DNA of 64,000 nt, taken from Streptomyces sp. HUAS YS2 (GTDB lineage Bacteria > Actinomycetota > Actinomycetes > Streptomycetales > Streptomycetaceae). Of this stretch, positions 43,028 to 51,409 are shown in pieces; within the stretch, counting starts at the first letter, position 1; every line of letters starts with the position of its first letter. The translations under genes were made by a program, and so were the position numbers. Below the pieces are notes generated by a model, which worked only from the letters and a program-made list of their open reading frames with translations, was not told the origin of the DNA and did not search any database. The DNA lies in contig NZ_CP137573.1 of NCBI RefSeq assembly GCF_033343995.1, forward strand, positions 6,667,001 to 6,731,000, in the 5' to 3' direction.

Positions 43028-45712
43028 ATGCGCTTTCGCGGGAAGTCCATCCGCCGGAAGATCGTGGCGTTGCTGCTCGTGCCGCTCATCTCGCTCACCG
43101 GCCTCTGGGGCTTCGCCACGCTCCTCACCGGCCGCGAGGCCGACCAGCTGCTCGACGTCGGCTACATCGTCGAGAAGGTCGGCTACCCGATCGAGGACAC
43201 CGTCCGGGTGATCCAGAAGGAACGCCGGCAGTCCCTGATCTACCTGGCCGATCCGCGCGCCTCGGACTCCCTCGCCGCCCTGCGCAAGCAGCGCGAGGCC
43301 ACCGACCGCATGATCACCCAGATCCGCGCCAACGCCGCCGACTCCGGCGTCCGCAGCGAGATGCGGCCGACCGCCTCGCAGCGGCTCGGCTCGCTCCTGG
43401 AGGCCTTCAAGGGGCTCGACTCGCTCCGTACCTCCGTGGACCGGCGCAGCGTCGACCGCCTCCAGGCGCTGACGTTCTACAACCGGCTCGTCGACCCCTG
43501 CTACAGCTTCCTCATGACCCTGCACGCCCTCGAGAGCGTGGAGATGGACAAGCAGGGCCGCGCCCTCGTCGGCGTGACCCGGGCCCGCGAGATGCTCTCC
43601 CGCGAGGACGCCCTCGTCGTCTCCGCCCTGACGGCCCGCCGGGTCTCCTCCGCGGAGATCCGAGCGATCTCCGACCTCGTCGCCAACCGCAAGCTGACCT
43701 ACGAGGTCAACCTCGAGGTCCTGCCCGCCGACGACCGGCGCCGGTTCGAGGAGTACTGGAGCAGCCCGGCCACCGGGCAGCTGCGCGACGCCGAGGACGC
43801 GCTGATCGACGCGGGCCCCACCAAGAACCCGCGCGGCACGGACGCCCCCCGCTGGGAGGAGATGGCCACCCCGGTCCTCGACGACCTCGCCCGCGAGAAC
43901 ACCGAGGCCGGCGACCGCTACCAGGACCGGGTGCAGCCCGCCGCGTACAGCGTCCTGCTCAAGGCCGGCGTCGCCGGCGTGCTCGGCTTCCTCGCGCTGC
44001 TGGTCTCGGTGATCGTCTCCGTACGCATCGGCCGTGAACTCGTCCGCGACCTGCGGCTGCTGCGCAAGGAGGCGCACGAGGTCTCCGGCGTCCGGTTGCC
44101 CAGCGTCATGCGCCGGCTCGCCGCCGGCGAGCAGGTCGACGTCGAGACCGAGGTGCCGCGCCTCCAGTACGACCAGGACGAGGTCGGCCAGGTCGGCCAG
44201 GCCCTCAACACGCTGCAGCGCGCCGCCGTCGAGGCCGCGGTCAAGCAGGCCGACATGCGCCGCGGCGTCGCCGAGGTGTTCGTCAACCTCGCCCGCCGCA
44301 ACCAGGTCCTGCTGCACCGCCAGCTCACCCTCCTCGACACGATGGAGCGCCGCACCGAGGACACCGAGGAGCTCGCCGACCTGTTCCGGCTCGACCACCT
44401 CACCACCCGCATGCGCCGGCACGCCGAGGGCCTGGTCATCCTCTCCGGTGCCGCCCCCTCCCGGCAGTGGCGCAAGCCCGTCCAGCTCATGGACGTGGTC
44501 CGGGCCGCGGTCGCCGAGGTCGAGGACTACGAGCGGATCGAGGTACGCCGGCTGCCCCGGATCGGCGTCGGCGGCCCGGCGGTCGCGGACCTCACCCACC
44601 TGGTCGCCGAACTCCTGGAGAACGCCACGGTGTTCTCGCCGCCGCACACCGCGGTGCAGGTCCTCGGCGAACGGGTCGCCAACGGCTTCACCCTGGAGAT
44701 CCACGACCGAGGCCTCGGCATGAACCCCGACGCCCTGCTCGACGCCAACCTCCGGCTCGCCGAGACCCCCGAGTTCGAACTCTCCGACACCGACCGCCTC
44801 GGCCTGTTCGTGGTCAGCCGGCTCGCCCAGCGGCAGAACGTCCGGGTCTCCCTGCAGACCTCCCCGTACGGCGGCACCACCGCCGTCGTCTTCATCCCGG
44901 CCGCGCTGCTCACCGACGCGCCCGAGACCCAGGGCGCCGGCTTCCGGCTCGACCGCAAGAGCCCGGCGGAGGCCCCCGTGGTCCGGCCGGCCCTCGCCCA
45001 GGTCCCCAGCGGCGGCACCGCCGCCCGGCGCGGCGCGCCCGCGGTCCTCGACGGACCGGTCGAACTGGAGGCCCCGCTCTCCGACATGGACGCCCTGCTC
45101 GGCGCGAGCGGCGACCTGGAGGACACCGAGAGCGAGCGCGGCGGCATCTTCCGCGCCCGCGACCTGCGCCGCGGCGGGGCGAACGAGCAGCACCAGCAGG
45201 CGTACGAGCACGGCGCCGCCGGGCAGGACGAGGGCCGGCCCGACGGCCCCGTCCCGCTGCCCCGCCGCCGCCCGCCCACACTGGTCAGCGACCACGGCCG
45301 CCGGGTCGACGAACCGGGCCGCGCGCACCCCGCGCCCGGCCGGGCCACCGACCGCCCCGACCGCCCCACACTGCCGACGCTGCTCCCCACCCGCCGTACG
45401 GACCCGGCGCCGGCCCCCGGACCAGCGGCCCCGGCCGCGCCCACGCTCGTCCCCGTACCGCCGGAGGGCCCCGCGCCGTTCGGCGGGCTGCCCCGCCGGG
45501 TCCGCCAGGCCAGCCTCGCCCCGCAGCTGCGGGACACCTCGGCCCGCGGGACCACGGAAGCCCAGCCGTCCGGACCGACCGAGCCGGACGTCGAGCGCGA
45601 CGCCGAGGACGTGCGCCGCCGCATGGCCTCGATGCAGCGCGGCTGGCAGCGCGGACGACGGCAGAACGCCGAATCAGCACCAGGAACGACACCCGAGGGG
45701 GACGGTCGATGA
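43028..45712 (+). CDS. cvnA: CvnA, conservon sensor histidine kinase-like protein
   Basis: An 894-residue membrane kinase. The layout is a membrane segment at about residues 13-30, an extracytoplasmic nitrate/sulfonate-sensing-type helical domain (about 35-300), a second membrane segment at about 308-330, HAMP, a dimerisation region (HRQLTLLDTMERRTEDTEELADLFRLDHLTTRMRRHAEGL), then HATPase_c with VAELLENATVFSPP (N box) and IHDRGLGMNPDAL (G1). About 640-894 is a Pro/Arg-rich tail. Family knowledge: CvnA with CvnB-D forms a membrane signalling complex resembling a eukaryotic GPCR system. GGGGGAGG lies just before the ATG. Operon with cvnBCD; no response regulator adjacent. Confidence 0.95.
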   Translation: MRFRGKSIRRKIVALLLVPLISLTGLWGFATLLTGREADQLLDVGYIVEKVGYPIEDTVRVIQKERRQSLIYLADPRASDSLAALRKQREATDRMITQIRANAADSGVRSEMRPTASQRLGSLLEAFKGLDSLRTSVDRRSVDRLQALTFYNRLVDPCYSFLMTLHALESVEMDKQGRALVGVTRAREMLSREDALVVSALTARRVSSAEIRAISDLVANRKLTYEVNLEVLPADDRRRFEEYWSSPATGQLRDAEDALIDAGPTKNPRGTDAPRWEEMATPVLDDLARENTEAGDRYQDRVQPAAYSVLLKAGVAGVLGFLALLVSVIVSVRIGRELVRDLRLLRKEAHEVSGVRLPSVMRRLAAGEQVDVETEVPRLQYDQDEVGQVGQALNTLQRAAVEAAVKQADMRRGVAEVFVNLARRNQVLLHRQLTLLDTMERRTEDTEELADLFRLDHLTTRMRRHAEGLVILSGAAPSRQWRKPVQLMDVVRAAVAEVEDYERIEVRRLPRIGVGGPAVADLTHLVAELLENATVFSPPHTAVQVLGERVANGFTLEIHDRGLGMNPDALLDANLRLAETPEFELSDTDRLGLFVVSRLAQRQNVRVSLQTSPYGGTTAVVFIPAALLTDAPETQGAGFRLDRKSPAEAPVVRPALAQVPSGGTAARRGAPAVLDGPVELEAPLSDMDALLGASGDLEDTESERGGIFRARDLRRGGANEQHQQAYEHGAAGQDEGRPDGPVPLPRRRPPTLVSDHGRRVDEPGRAHPAPGRATDRPDRPTLPTLLPTRRTDPAPAPGPAAPAAPTLVPVPPEGPAPFGGLPRRVRQASLAPQLRDTSARGTTEAQPSGPTEPDVERDAEDVRRRMASMQRGWQRGRRQNAESAPGTTPEGDGR

Positions 45713-46149
45713 CCGCACCGAACGCCGCAGCACCCAACACCTCCGGAAGCAGCAACGGCGAGCTGAACTGGCTCCTCGACGAGCTGGTCCAGCGGGTCGG
45801 GTCGATCCGGAAGGCCCTGGTGCTCTCCAGCGACGGCCTCCCGACCGGCGCCTCGCAGGACCTGACCCGCGAGGACGGCGAGCACCTCGCCGCCGTCGCG
45901 TCCGGCTTCCACAGCCTCGCCAAGGGCGTCGGCCGTCACTTCGAGGCCGGCAAGGTCCGCCAGACCGTCGTCGAGCTCGAGGACGCCTTCCTCTTCGTCA
46001 CCGCGGCCGGCGACGGCAGCTGCCTGGCCGTCCTCGCGGACGCCGACTCCGACGTCGGCCAGGTCGCCTACGAGATGACCCTGATGGTCAAGCGGGTCGG
46101 CGCGCACCTCACCACCGCGCCCCGGTCCGGCCTGGCCGCCGGAGGGTGA
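45709..46149 (+). CDS. cvnB: CvnB, roadblock/LC7 protein
   Basis: A 146-residue roadblock/LC7 fold: ELNWLLDELVQRVGSIRKALVLSSDGLPTGASQDLTREDGEHLAAVASGFHSLAKGVGRHF is typical, followed by LFVTAAGDGSCLAVLADADSDVGQVAYEMTLMVKRVG. Family knowledge: CvnB binds the GTPase CvnD and modulates its nucleotide state. It overlaps cvnA by 4 bp (ATGA). Confidence 0.95.
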   Translation: MTAPNAAAPNTSGSSNGELNWLLDELVQRVGSIRKALVLSSDGLPTGASQDLTREDGEHLAAVASGFHSLAKGVGRHFEAGKVRQTVVELEDAFLFVTAAGDGSCLAVLADADSDVGQVAYEMTLMVKRVGAHLTTAPRSGLAAGG

Positions 46150-46160
46150 GTGGGAGTGGC

Positions 46161-46574
46161 ATGAGTGACGCAGGCCGCGGGGAGCGGACTCCGGAACAGC
46201 CGCACCACTGGTACGACGACGACGCCGGACCGGTGGTCCGCCCGTACGCGATGACCCGCGGCCGGACCAGCACGGCCTCCCGCCACCGCCTCGACCTGAT
46301 CGCGCTGGTGGTGCCCGAACCGGCGGCCGACGACCCCGGGCGCGACCAGACGCTCTCGCCGGAGCACGTCGAGATCGTCGAACGCTGCAGCGACCTCCCG
46401 CAGTCCATCGCCGAGCTCGCCGCCGGACTCGACCTCCCCGTCGGGGTGGTCCGGGTCCTCGTCGGCGACCTCGTCGAGGAGGAACTCGTCCATGTGACCC
46501 GCCCCGTTCCGCCGGCCGAGCTGCCGGACGTGAGCATCCTTCGCGAGGTGATCAATGGCCTTCGGGCGCTCTAG
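46161..46574 (+). CDS. cvnC: CvnC, DUF742 protein
   Basis: A 137-residue DUF742 protein: WYDDDAGPVVRPYAMTRGRT at the start, a DLIALVVPE segment, then a winged-helix-like region (SPEHVEIVERCSDLPQSIAELAAGLDLPVGVVRVLVGDLVEEELVHVT). Two starts are possible. ATG 46161 (GGGAG four bases upstream) is chosen over GTG 46146, which overlaps the cvnB stop but has its GGAGG too close. It overlaps cvnD by 20 bp. Confidence 0.93.
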   Translation: MSDAGRGERTPEQPHHWYDDDAGPVVRPYAMTRGRTSTASRHRLDLIALVVPEPAADDPGRDQTLSPEHVEIVERCSDLPQSIAELAAGLDLPVGVVRVLVGDLVEEELVHVTRPVPPAELPDVSILREVINGLRAL

Positions 46575-47160
46575 CCGCAAGCCGGCCCCGGTCGAACCGG
46601 TGACCCTGAAGATCCTGGTCGCCGGGGGCTTCGGTGTCGGCAAGACCACTCTGGTCGGCGCGGTCAGCGAGATCAGACCGCTGCGCACCGAGGAGACGCT
46701 CAGCGAGGCCGGCCGGCCCGTCGACGACCTGCACGGCGTCGAGAACAAGTCCACGACCACCGTCGCCATGGACTTCGGCCGGATCACACTGCGCGAGGAC
46801 CTCGTCCTGTACCTCTTCGGCACGCCCGGGCAGGACCGCTTCTGGTTCCTCTGGGACGAGCTGGCGCAGGGCGCGCTCGGCGCGGTCGTCCTCGCGGACA
46901 CCCGCCGCCTGGAGGACAGCTTCGCGGCCATCGACTACTTCGAGCGGCGCGGCATCCCCTTCACGGTGGCGGTCAACTGCTTCGAGGGCGCCCAGCGGTT
47001 CCCCGCCGAGAGCGTGCGCGGGGCGCTGGACCTGGACCCGGAGGTCGAGCTCGTGATGTGTGACGCCCGCGACCGGGAGTCGGTCAAGAACGTCCTGGTC
47101 GCCGTCGTCGAACACGCCCTGGTCCTGGCGGACCGCGAGAGGGAGCCGGCGAGGACCTGA
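46555..47160 (+). CDS. cvnD: CvnD, small GTPase
   Basis: A 201-residue Ras-like GTPase: G1 AGGFGVGKTT at about residues 23-32, TTTVAMDFGRI at switch I, G3 LFGTPGQDRFWFLWDELAQGALG, and G4 VAVNCFEGAQ, where NCFE replaces the usual NKxD as in other conservon GTPases. Family knowledge: cycles between GDP and GTP under CvnB/CvnA control and affects development or antibiotic production in streptomycetes. It is the last gene of the operon; no cytochrome P450 gene follows, unlike some conservons. A perfect 15-bp hairpin terminates it. Confidence 0.96.
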   Translation: MAFGRSSRKPAPVEPVTLKILVAGGFGVGKTTLVGAVSEIRPLRTEETLSEAGRPVDDLHGVENKSTTTVAMDFGRITLREDLVLYLFGTPGQDRFWFLWDELAQGALGAVVLADTRRLEDSFAAIDYFERRGIPFTVAVNCFEGAQRFPAESVRGALDLDPEVELVMCDARDRESVKNVLVAVVEHALVLADREREPART

Positions 47161-47170
47161 ACCACGTGGA

Positions 47171-47208
47171 GCACGGCCGCACCCCCACCGACAGGGGTGC
47201 GGCCGTGC
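47171..47208. terminator. Bidirectional terminator between cvnD and glpK
   Basis: A perfect 15-bp stem (47171-47185 with 47194-47208, 8-nt loop) between convergent genes. Confidence 0.92.
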
Positions 47209-47226
47209 GTTCATGAGGAGGCGGTG

Positions 47227-48732
47227 CTACGCGTCGTCCTCCCAGCCGAAGCTGCGCTCCACCGCCTTGCGCCACTTCGCGTACTCGCGCTCCCGCGTCT
47301 CCGCCGGCATCCGGGGCGACCACTCCACGTCCGCCCGCCAGTGCGTCTTCAGCTCGTCGAGGCCCGACCACACGCCCGTCGCCAGCCCTGCCGCGTACGC
47401 AGCACCGAGACAGGTCGTCTCCGCGACCCGCGGCCGGATCACCGGCACGCCCAGCACGTCCGCCTGATGCTGCATCAGCAGCCCGTTCGCGGTCATCCCG
47501 CCGTCGACCTTCAGCGTCGTGATCGGCACCCCGCTGTCCTGGTACATCGCGTCGACGACCTCACGCGTCTGCCAGCTCGTCGCCTCGAGCACGGCCCGGG
47601 CCAGATGGGCCTTGGTGACGTAGCGGGTGAGACCGGTGACGACCCCGCGCGCGTCGGCGCGCCAGTACGGGGCGTAGAGACCGGAGAACGCCGGCACGAT
47701 GTACGCGCCGCCGTTGTCCTCCACGCTCGCCGCCAGCGTCTCGATCTCGGCCGCGTCGGAGATGATCCCGAGCTGGTCGCGGAACCACTGCACCAGCGCC
47801 CCGGTGATCGCGATCGAGCCCTCCAGGCAGTACACCGGCCGCTCCGCGCCGATCCGGTACCCGACCGTGGTGATCAGCCCGTTCTTCGACGGCACCGGCC
47901 GGTTCCCGGTGTTGAGCAGCAGGAAGCTGCCGGTCCCGTACGTGTTCTTCGCGGTGCCCGGGTCGTAGCAGGCCTGTCCGAACACCGCGGCCTGCTGGTC
48001 CCCGAGCGCCGAGGCGACCGGCACGCCGGCCAGCTGCCCGACCGCCGCCCCGTACACCTCGGCGGACGACCGGATCTCCGGCAGGATCGCCGCCGGGATC
48101 CGCATCGCGTCGAGGATCTCCGGGTCCCACTCCAGCCGTTCCAGGTTCATCAGCATCGTCCGGGACGCGTTGGTCACGTCCGTGACGTGCACACCGCCGT
48201 CCACGCCGCCGGTGAGGTTCCAGATCAGCCAGGTGTCGATGGTGCCGAACGCGATCTCGCCGCGCTCCGCCCGCTCCCGCAACCCGGGCACCTTATCCAG
48301 CAGCCAGGCCGCCTTCGGCCCGGAGAAATAGCTCGCCAGCGGCAGCCCGGTGGCATCGCGGAAACGATCCTGCCCGTCGGCGCCGCCGAGTTCCGCGCAC
48401 AGCGCCGCGGTCCGGGTGTCCTGCCAGACGATCGCGTGGTGCACCGGCCGCCCCGTGGCCCGGTCCCACAGCACGGTCGTCTCGCGCTGGTTGGTGATGC
48501 CGAGCGCGCTGAGCTGGTCGGCCCGTAGCCCGGCCCGTTCGAGGGCCCCGGCCACGACCCCCTGGACCCGCTCCCAGATCTCCGCCGCGTCGTGCTCGAC
48601 CCAGCCGGGCCGGGGGAAGATCTGCTCGTGCTCGCGCTGGTCGACGGCGACGATCGCGCCGTCCTGGTCGAAGACGATGCAGCGGCTGGACGTGGTGCCC
48701 TGGTCGATCGCGGCGACGTACGAGTCCGTCAT
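47227..48732 (-). CDS. glpK: Glycerol kinase
   Basis: A 501-residue FGGY kinase of full length: YVAAIDQGTTSSRCIVFD (phosphate 1), ITNQRETTVLWDRATGRPVHHAIVWQDTRT, FGTIDTWLIWNLTGG, TNASRTMLMNL, GDQQAAVFGQ, KNTYGTGSFLLLNTG and KVDGGMTANGLLMQ. Reaction: glycerol + ATP to sn-glycerol-3-phosphate. It lies 13 bp after glpF and carries GGAG before the ATG at 48732. glpD and the usual IclR-type regulator GylR are not adjacent, unlike the S. coelicolor gyl operon. Confidence 0.97.
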   Translation of the reverse strand: MTDSYVAAIDQGTTSSRCIVFDQDGAIVAVDQREHEQIFPRPGWVEHDAAEIWERVQGVVAGALERAGLRADQLSALGITNQRETTVLWDRATGRPVHHAIVWQDTRTAALCAELGGADGQDRFRDATGLPLASYFSGPKAAWLLDKVPGLRERAERGEIAFGTIDTWLIWNLTGGVDGGVHVTDVTNASRTMLMNLERLEWDPEILDAMRIPAAILPEIRSSAEVYGAAVGQLAGVPVASALGDQQAAVFGQACYDPGTAKNTYGTGSFLLLNTGNRPVPSKNGLITTVGYRIGAERPVYCLEGSIAITGALVQWFRDQLGIISDAAEIETLAASVEDNGGAYIVPAFSGLYAPYWRADARGVVTGLTRYVTKAHLARAVLEATSWQTREVVDAMYQDSGVPITTLKVDGGMTANGLLMQHQADVLGVPVIRPRVAETTCLGAAYAAGLATGVWSGLDELKTHWRADVEWSPRMPAETREREYAKWRKAVERSFGWEDDA

Positions 48733-48745
48733 GACGGCTCCTTGA

Positions 48746-49507
48746 TCAGTAGGCCAGGTTGAAGACGACCCCGGACAGCACACCGCCGATCAGCGGCCCG
48801 GCGACCGGGATCCACGCGTAACCCCAGTCAGAGGTCCCCTTGTTCGGGATCGGCAGCACCGCGTGGGCGATCCGCGGCCCCAGGTCGCGCGCCGGGTTGA
48901 TGGCGTACCCGGTCGGACCGCCCAGCGACAGACCGATGCCCACGACCAGCAGCGACACCAAGAGGATCGAGATGCCCGACCCGTAGATCCCGGCGTCCAG
49001 GCCGGGGATCTGACCGACACCGATCCCGTCGTTCCGGCCGAACGCCAGGATCGGCAGCACCAGCGCGACGGTCGCGATGATCTCGGTGACGAGGTTGGCC
49101 ACCGGATTGCGGATCTCCGGGATGGTCGAGAAGATCCCCAGCGTCGGCAGCGCGTGCGCGTCGTCGGCGTTGGCGGCGAACTGCGCGTAGTACACCAGCC
49201 AGGCCAGTACGGCGCCGACGACCGCGCCGGTCATCTGCCCGAGGACGTACACCGGGACCTTCTCCCACTCCCCGGTGTCCACGGCCACGCCGACCGTGAC
49301 CGCCGGGTTGAGATGGCCGCCCGACAGCGGCGCGGACGTGTACGCGCCGGCCAGCACGGCGAAGCCCCAGCCGAAGGCGATGACCACCCAGCCGGCGGCT
49401 CTCGCCTTGGAGAAACGCAGGGTGACGGCGGCGCACACGCCGGCACCGAAGAGGATCAGGATCGCTGTTCCTATGGTCTCGCCGAGGAATATGTCTCCGT
49501 TGCTCAT
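48746..49507 (-). CDS. glpF: Glycerol uptake facilitator (aquaglyceroporin)
   Basis: A 253-residue MIP channel: the two half-membrane NPA motifs are SGGHLNPAVTVGVA and GYAINPARDLGPR. The Asp-Arg pair of the second motif (NPARD) is typical of glycerol, not water, channels. Six membrane segments fit the family. The ATG at 49507 has GGAG upstream; an earlier ATG at 49570 would add a poorly conserved lead. First gene of glpF-glpK. Confidence 0.96.
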   Translation of the reverse strand: MSNGDIFLGETIGTAILILFGAGVCAAVTLRFSKARAAGWVVIAFGWGFAVLAGAYTSAPLSGGHLNPAVTVGVAVDTGEWEKVPVYVLGQMTGAVVGAVLAWLVYYAQFAANADDAHALPTLGIFSTIPEIRNPVANLVTEIIATVALVLPILAFGRNDGIGVGQIPGLDAGIYGSGISILLVSLLVVGIGLSLGGPTGYAINPARDLGPRIAHAVLPIPNKGTSDWGYAWIPVAGPLIGGVLSGVVFNLAY

Positions 49508-49561
49508 GGCGGCTCCAGCTCCGGGTGGGAACGGTTCCATGACGGGGGGCGACGAGACGGC

Positions 49562-49590
49562 AGTCTTCAACTCTCCTGAGAGAGCGTCAA
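49562..49590 (-). promoter_or_regulatory. glpFK promoter with embedded inverted repeat
   Basis: On the minus strand TTGACG (49590-49585) and AAGACT (49567-49562) are 17 bp apart. CTCTC-CT-GAGAG (49571-49582) lies inside the spacer, a natural place for a repressor such as an IclR-type protein. Confidence 0.6.
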
Positions 49591-49620
49591 TAGTTGTGAC
49601 ACGAACCCCAGTTCGTGGGC

Positions 49621-50811
49621 TCAGCGCACAGCCACCACGGCCGACCCGTGCCCGAACAGCCCCTGGTTCGCCGTGATCCCGACCCGGGCGCCCGCCACCT
49701 GCCGGTCGCCCGCCGTGCCCCGCAACTGCCAGGTGAGCTCACAGACCTGGGCGATCGCCTGTGCCGGCACCGCCTCACCGAACGAGGCCAACCCACCGCT
49801 CGCGTTGACCGGGGTCCGCCCGCCGAGCGCCGTCGCCCCCTCCCGCACCAGCTTCGCGCCCTCGCCCATCGGGCACAGCCCGATGTCCTCGTACCACTCC
49901 AGCTCCAGCGCGGTGGACAGGTCGTACACCTCGGCCAGCGACAGGTCCTCGGGCCCGATGCCCGCCTCTTCGTACGCGGCCCGTGCGATCGACGCACGAA
50001 ATGAATGCGCGACGGGCGAGACGGCGACGGCCGAGTCGGTGGCGATGTCGGGCAGGTCGAGCACGGTCTTCGGATAGACGGGCGTCACCGTGGAGACCGC
50101 ACGGATGCGAACCGGGTCCGATCGCCCGTGCCGCCGGGCGAACTCCACGCTCGAAAGGACCAACGCCGCCCCGCCGTCGGACGTGGCGCAGATGTCGAGC
50201 AACCGCAGCGGATCGGCGACGACCGCCGACGCGGCCACCTCCTCCGCGCTCACCCGCTTGCGGTACCGGGCCCGCGGATTGAGCGCGCCGGCTGCCGCGT
50301 TCTTCACCTTGACCTGGGCGAAGTCCTCGACGGTGTCACCGTGCAGCGCCATCCGGCGACGGGCGTAAAGAGCGAAGTAGGCCGGGTTGGTCGCCCCCAG
50401 AACCCGGAACCGCAACCAGTCAGGGTCGTCCGGCCGGTTCCCGCCCGCCGGGGCGAAGAAGCCCTTCGGCGCGGCGTCCGCGCCCACGACGAGCACCACG
50501 TCCGCGAGCCCGGCGAGGATCTGGGCCCGCGCCGCGCCGATCGCCTGCGCGCCCGAGGCACACGCCGCGTACACGCTGGTGACCCGTGCGCCCTGCCAGC
50601 CGAGCGCCTGCGCGAAGGTGGCGCCCGCGACGTACCCCGGATACCCGCCGCGCACGGTGTCGGCGCCGACGATCGCGTCCACGTCCCGCCAGTCGAGCCC
50701 GGCGTCGGCCAGCGCCTCGCGCGCCGCGGCCCGCCCGTACGAGACGAAGCTGCGACCCCACTTGCCCCACGGGTGCATGCCCGCACCCAGCACGGCGACG
50801 TCGGCGCTCAT
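49621..50811 (-). CDS. Thiolase / lipid-transfer-protein family (SCP-x-type acetyl-CoA acetyltransferase-like)
   Basis: A 396-residue thiolase-fold protein. YAACASGAQAIGAARAQILAGLADVVLVVGAD contains the nucleophile Cys84; RYRKRVSAEEVAAS, AEVYDLSTALELEWYEDIGLC and NQGLFGHGSAVVAVR near the C-terminus are typical of the lipid-transfer-type (SCP-x) subgroup. This subgroup needs a DUF35 partner, which is encoded just upstream with a 4-bp overlap. Family knowledge: retro-aldol or thiolytic cleavage of side-chain acyl-CoAs in steroid or branched lipid degradation. The substrate here is unknown. Confidence 0.92.
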   Translation of the reverse strand: MSADVAVLGAGMHPWGKWGRSFVSYGRAAAREALADAGLDWRDVDAIVGADTVRGGYPGYVAGATFAQALGWQGARVTSVYAACASGAQAIGAARAQILAGLADVVLVVGADAAPKGFFAPAGGNRPDDPDWLRFRVLGATNPAYFALYARRRMALHGDTVEDFAQVKVKNAAAGALNPRARYRKRVSAEEVAASAVVADPLRLLDICATSDGGAALVLSSVEFARRHGRSDPVRIRAVSTVTPVYPKTVLDLPDIATDSAVAVSPVAHSFRASIARAAYEEAGIGPEDLSLAEVYDLSTALELEWYEDIGLCPMGEGAKLVREGATALGGRTPVNASGGLASFGEAVPAQAIAQVCELTWQLRGTAGDRQVAGARVGITANQGLFGHGSAVVAVR

Positions 50812-51266
50812 CGCGTCACCTCCGCCGGAACGGGCCGCCAGTGCCAGGTGGTCCAGACGTGCTCGTCGTCCTCGTTCAGGATCCCCGGAACCACCTCGAC
50901 CTCGGACCCGACGGGCAGATCCGCCACGGTCACTCCCGGCGCGGCCTGCCCGAGCACGACCATCGCCTCGGCGTCCAGTTCCACCGCCACCAAGGTGTAC
51001 GGCTCCCAGGGCGTATCGGGGTCCGATACATAAGGCGCGGGCGGCCGGTAGCGGCCGTCGGTGCAGGACCAGACCCGTCCGCGCGGGGAGAGCGGCACCT
51101 CGGCGAGCTCGCCGTCCCCCTGACAGCCGGGGTTGCGGCAGAAGTCGTCCGCACGCGGGAAGAACACCGAGGAACAGGCCGTGCAGCGGGTGCCGAGGAG
51201 CCGGAAATCCGCCTCGTCGTCCCCGGTGAACCAGCCGGCCACCACCGGTCTGCGAGTCACTGTCAC
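50808..51266 (-). CDS. DUF35 zinc-ribbon/OB-fold protein, thiolase partner
   Basis: A 152-residue protein: Cys28, Cys31, Cys43 and Cys48 (RCTACSSVFFPRADDFCRNPGC) form a zinc ribbon, then an OB fold (GRVWSCTDGRYRPPAP, YTLVAVELDAEAMVVLGQAAPGV, VEVVPGIL). The GTG at 51266 is preceded by AAGGGGG eight bases away. Its stop overlaps the thiolase start, so the two are one unit. The inverted repeat at 51287-51303, 20 bp upstream, is the likely operator. Confidence 0.93.
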   Translation of the reverse strand: MTVTRRPVVAGWFTGDDEADFRLLGTRCTACSSVFFPRADDFCRNPGCQGDGELAEVPLSPRGRVWSCTDGRYRPPAPYVSDPDTPWEPYTLVAVELDAEAMVVLGQAAPGVTVADLPVGSEVEVVPGILNEDDEHVWTTWHWRPVPAEVTR

Positions 51267-51286
51267 GGCATGATCCCCCTTCGCAA

Positions 51287-51303
51287 TCTGACGAAGCGTC
51301 AGA
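51287..51303. promoter_or_regulatory. TCTGACG-N3-CGTCAGA operator before the DUF35/thiolase pair
   Basis: A perfect inverted repeat with 7-bp arms and a 3-bp spacer (TCTGACGAAGCGTCAGA), 20 bp upstream of the DUF35 start. Same core as the site at 7027-7039. Confidence 0.75.
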
Positions 51304-51364
51304 AGTGTGCCACGGATGAGGAAACGTGAGAACCACGGGGGCCGGATCGGCGTCTGGAAAGAGG

Positions 51365-51405
51365 ACGGCCGGTCGGGACCCACGGGGGTGGCCCCGACCG
51401 GCCGT
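51365..51405. terminator. Terminator after the VanX-like gene
   Basis: ACGGCCGGTCGGG (51365-51377) pairs perfectly with 51393-51405, ending five bases before the stop codon of the minus-strand VanX-like gene. It separates that gene from the DUF35 promoter. Confidence 0.9.
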
Positions 51406-51409
51406 CGAC

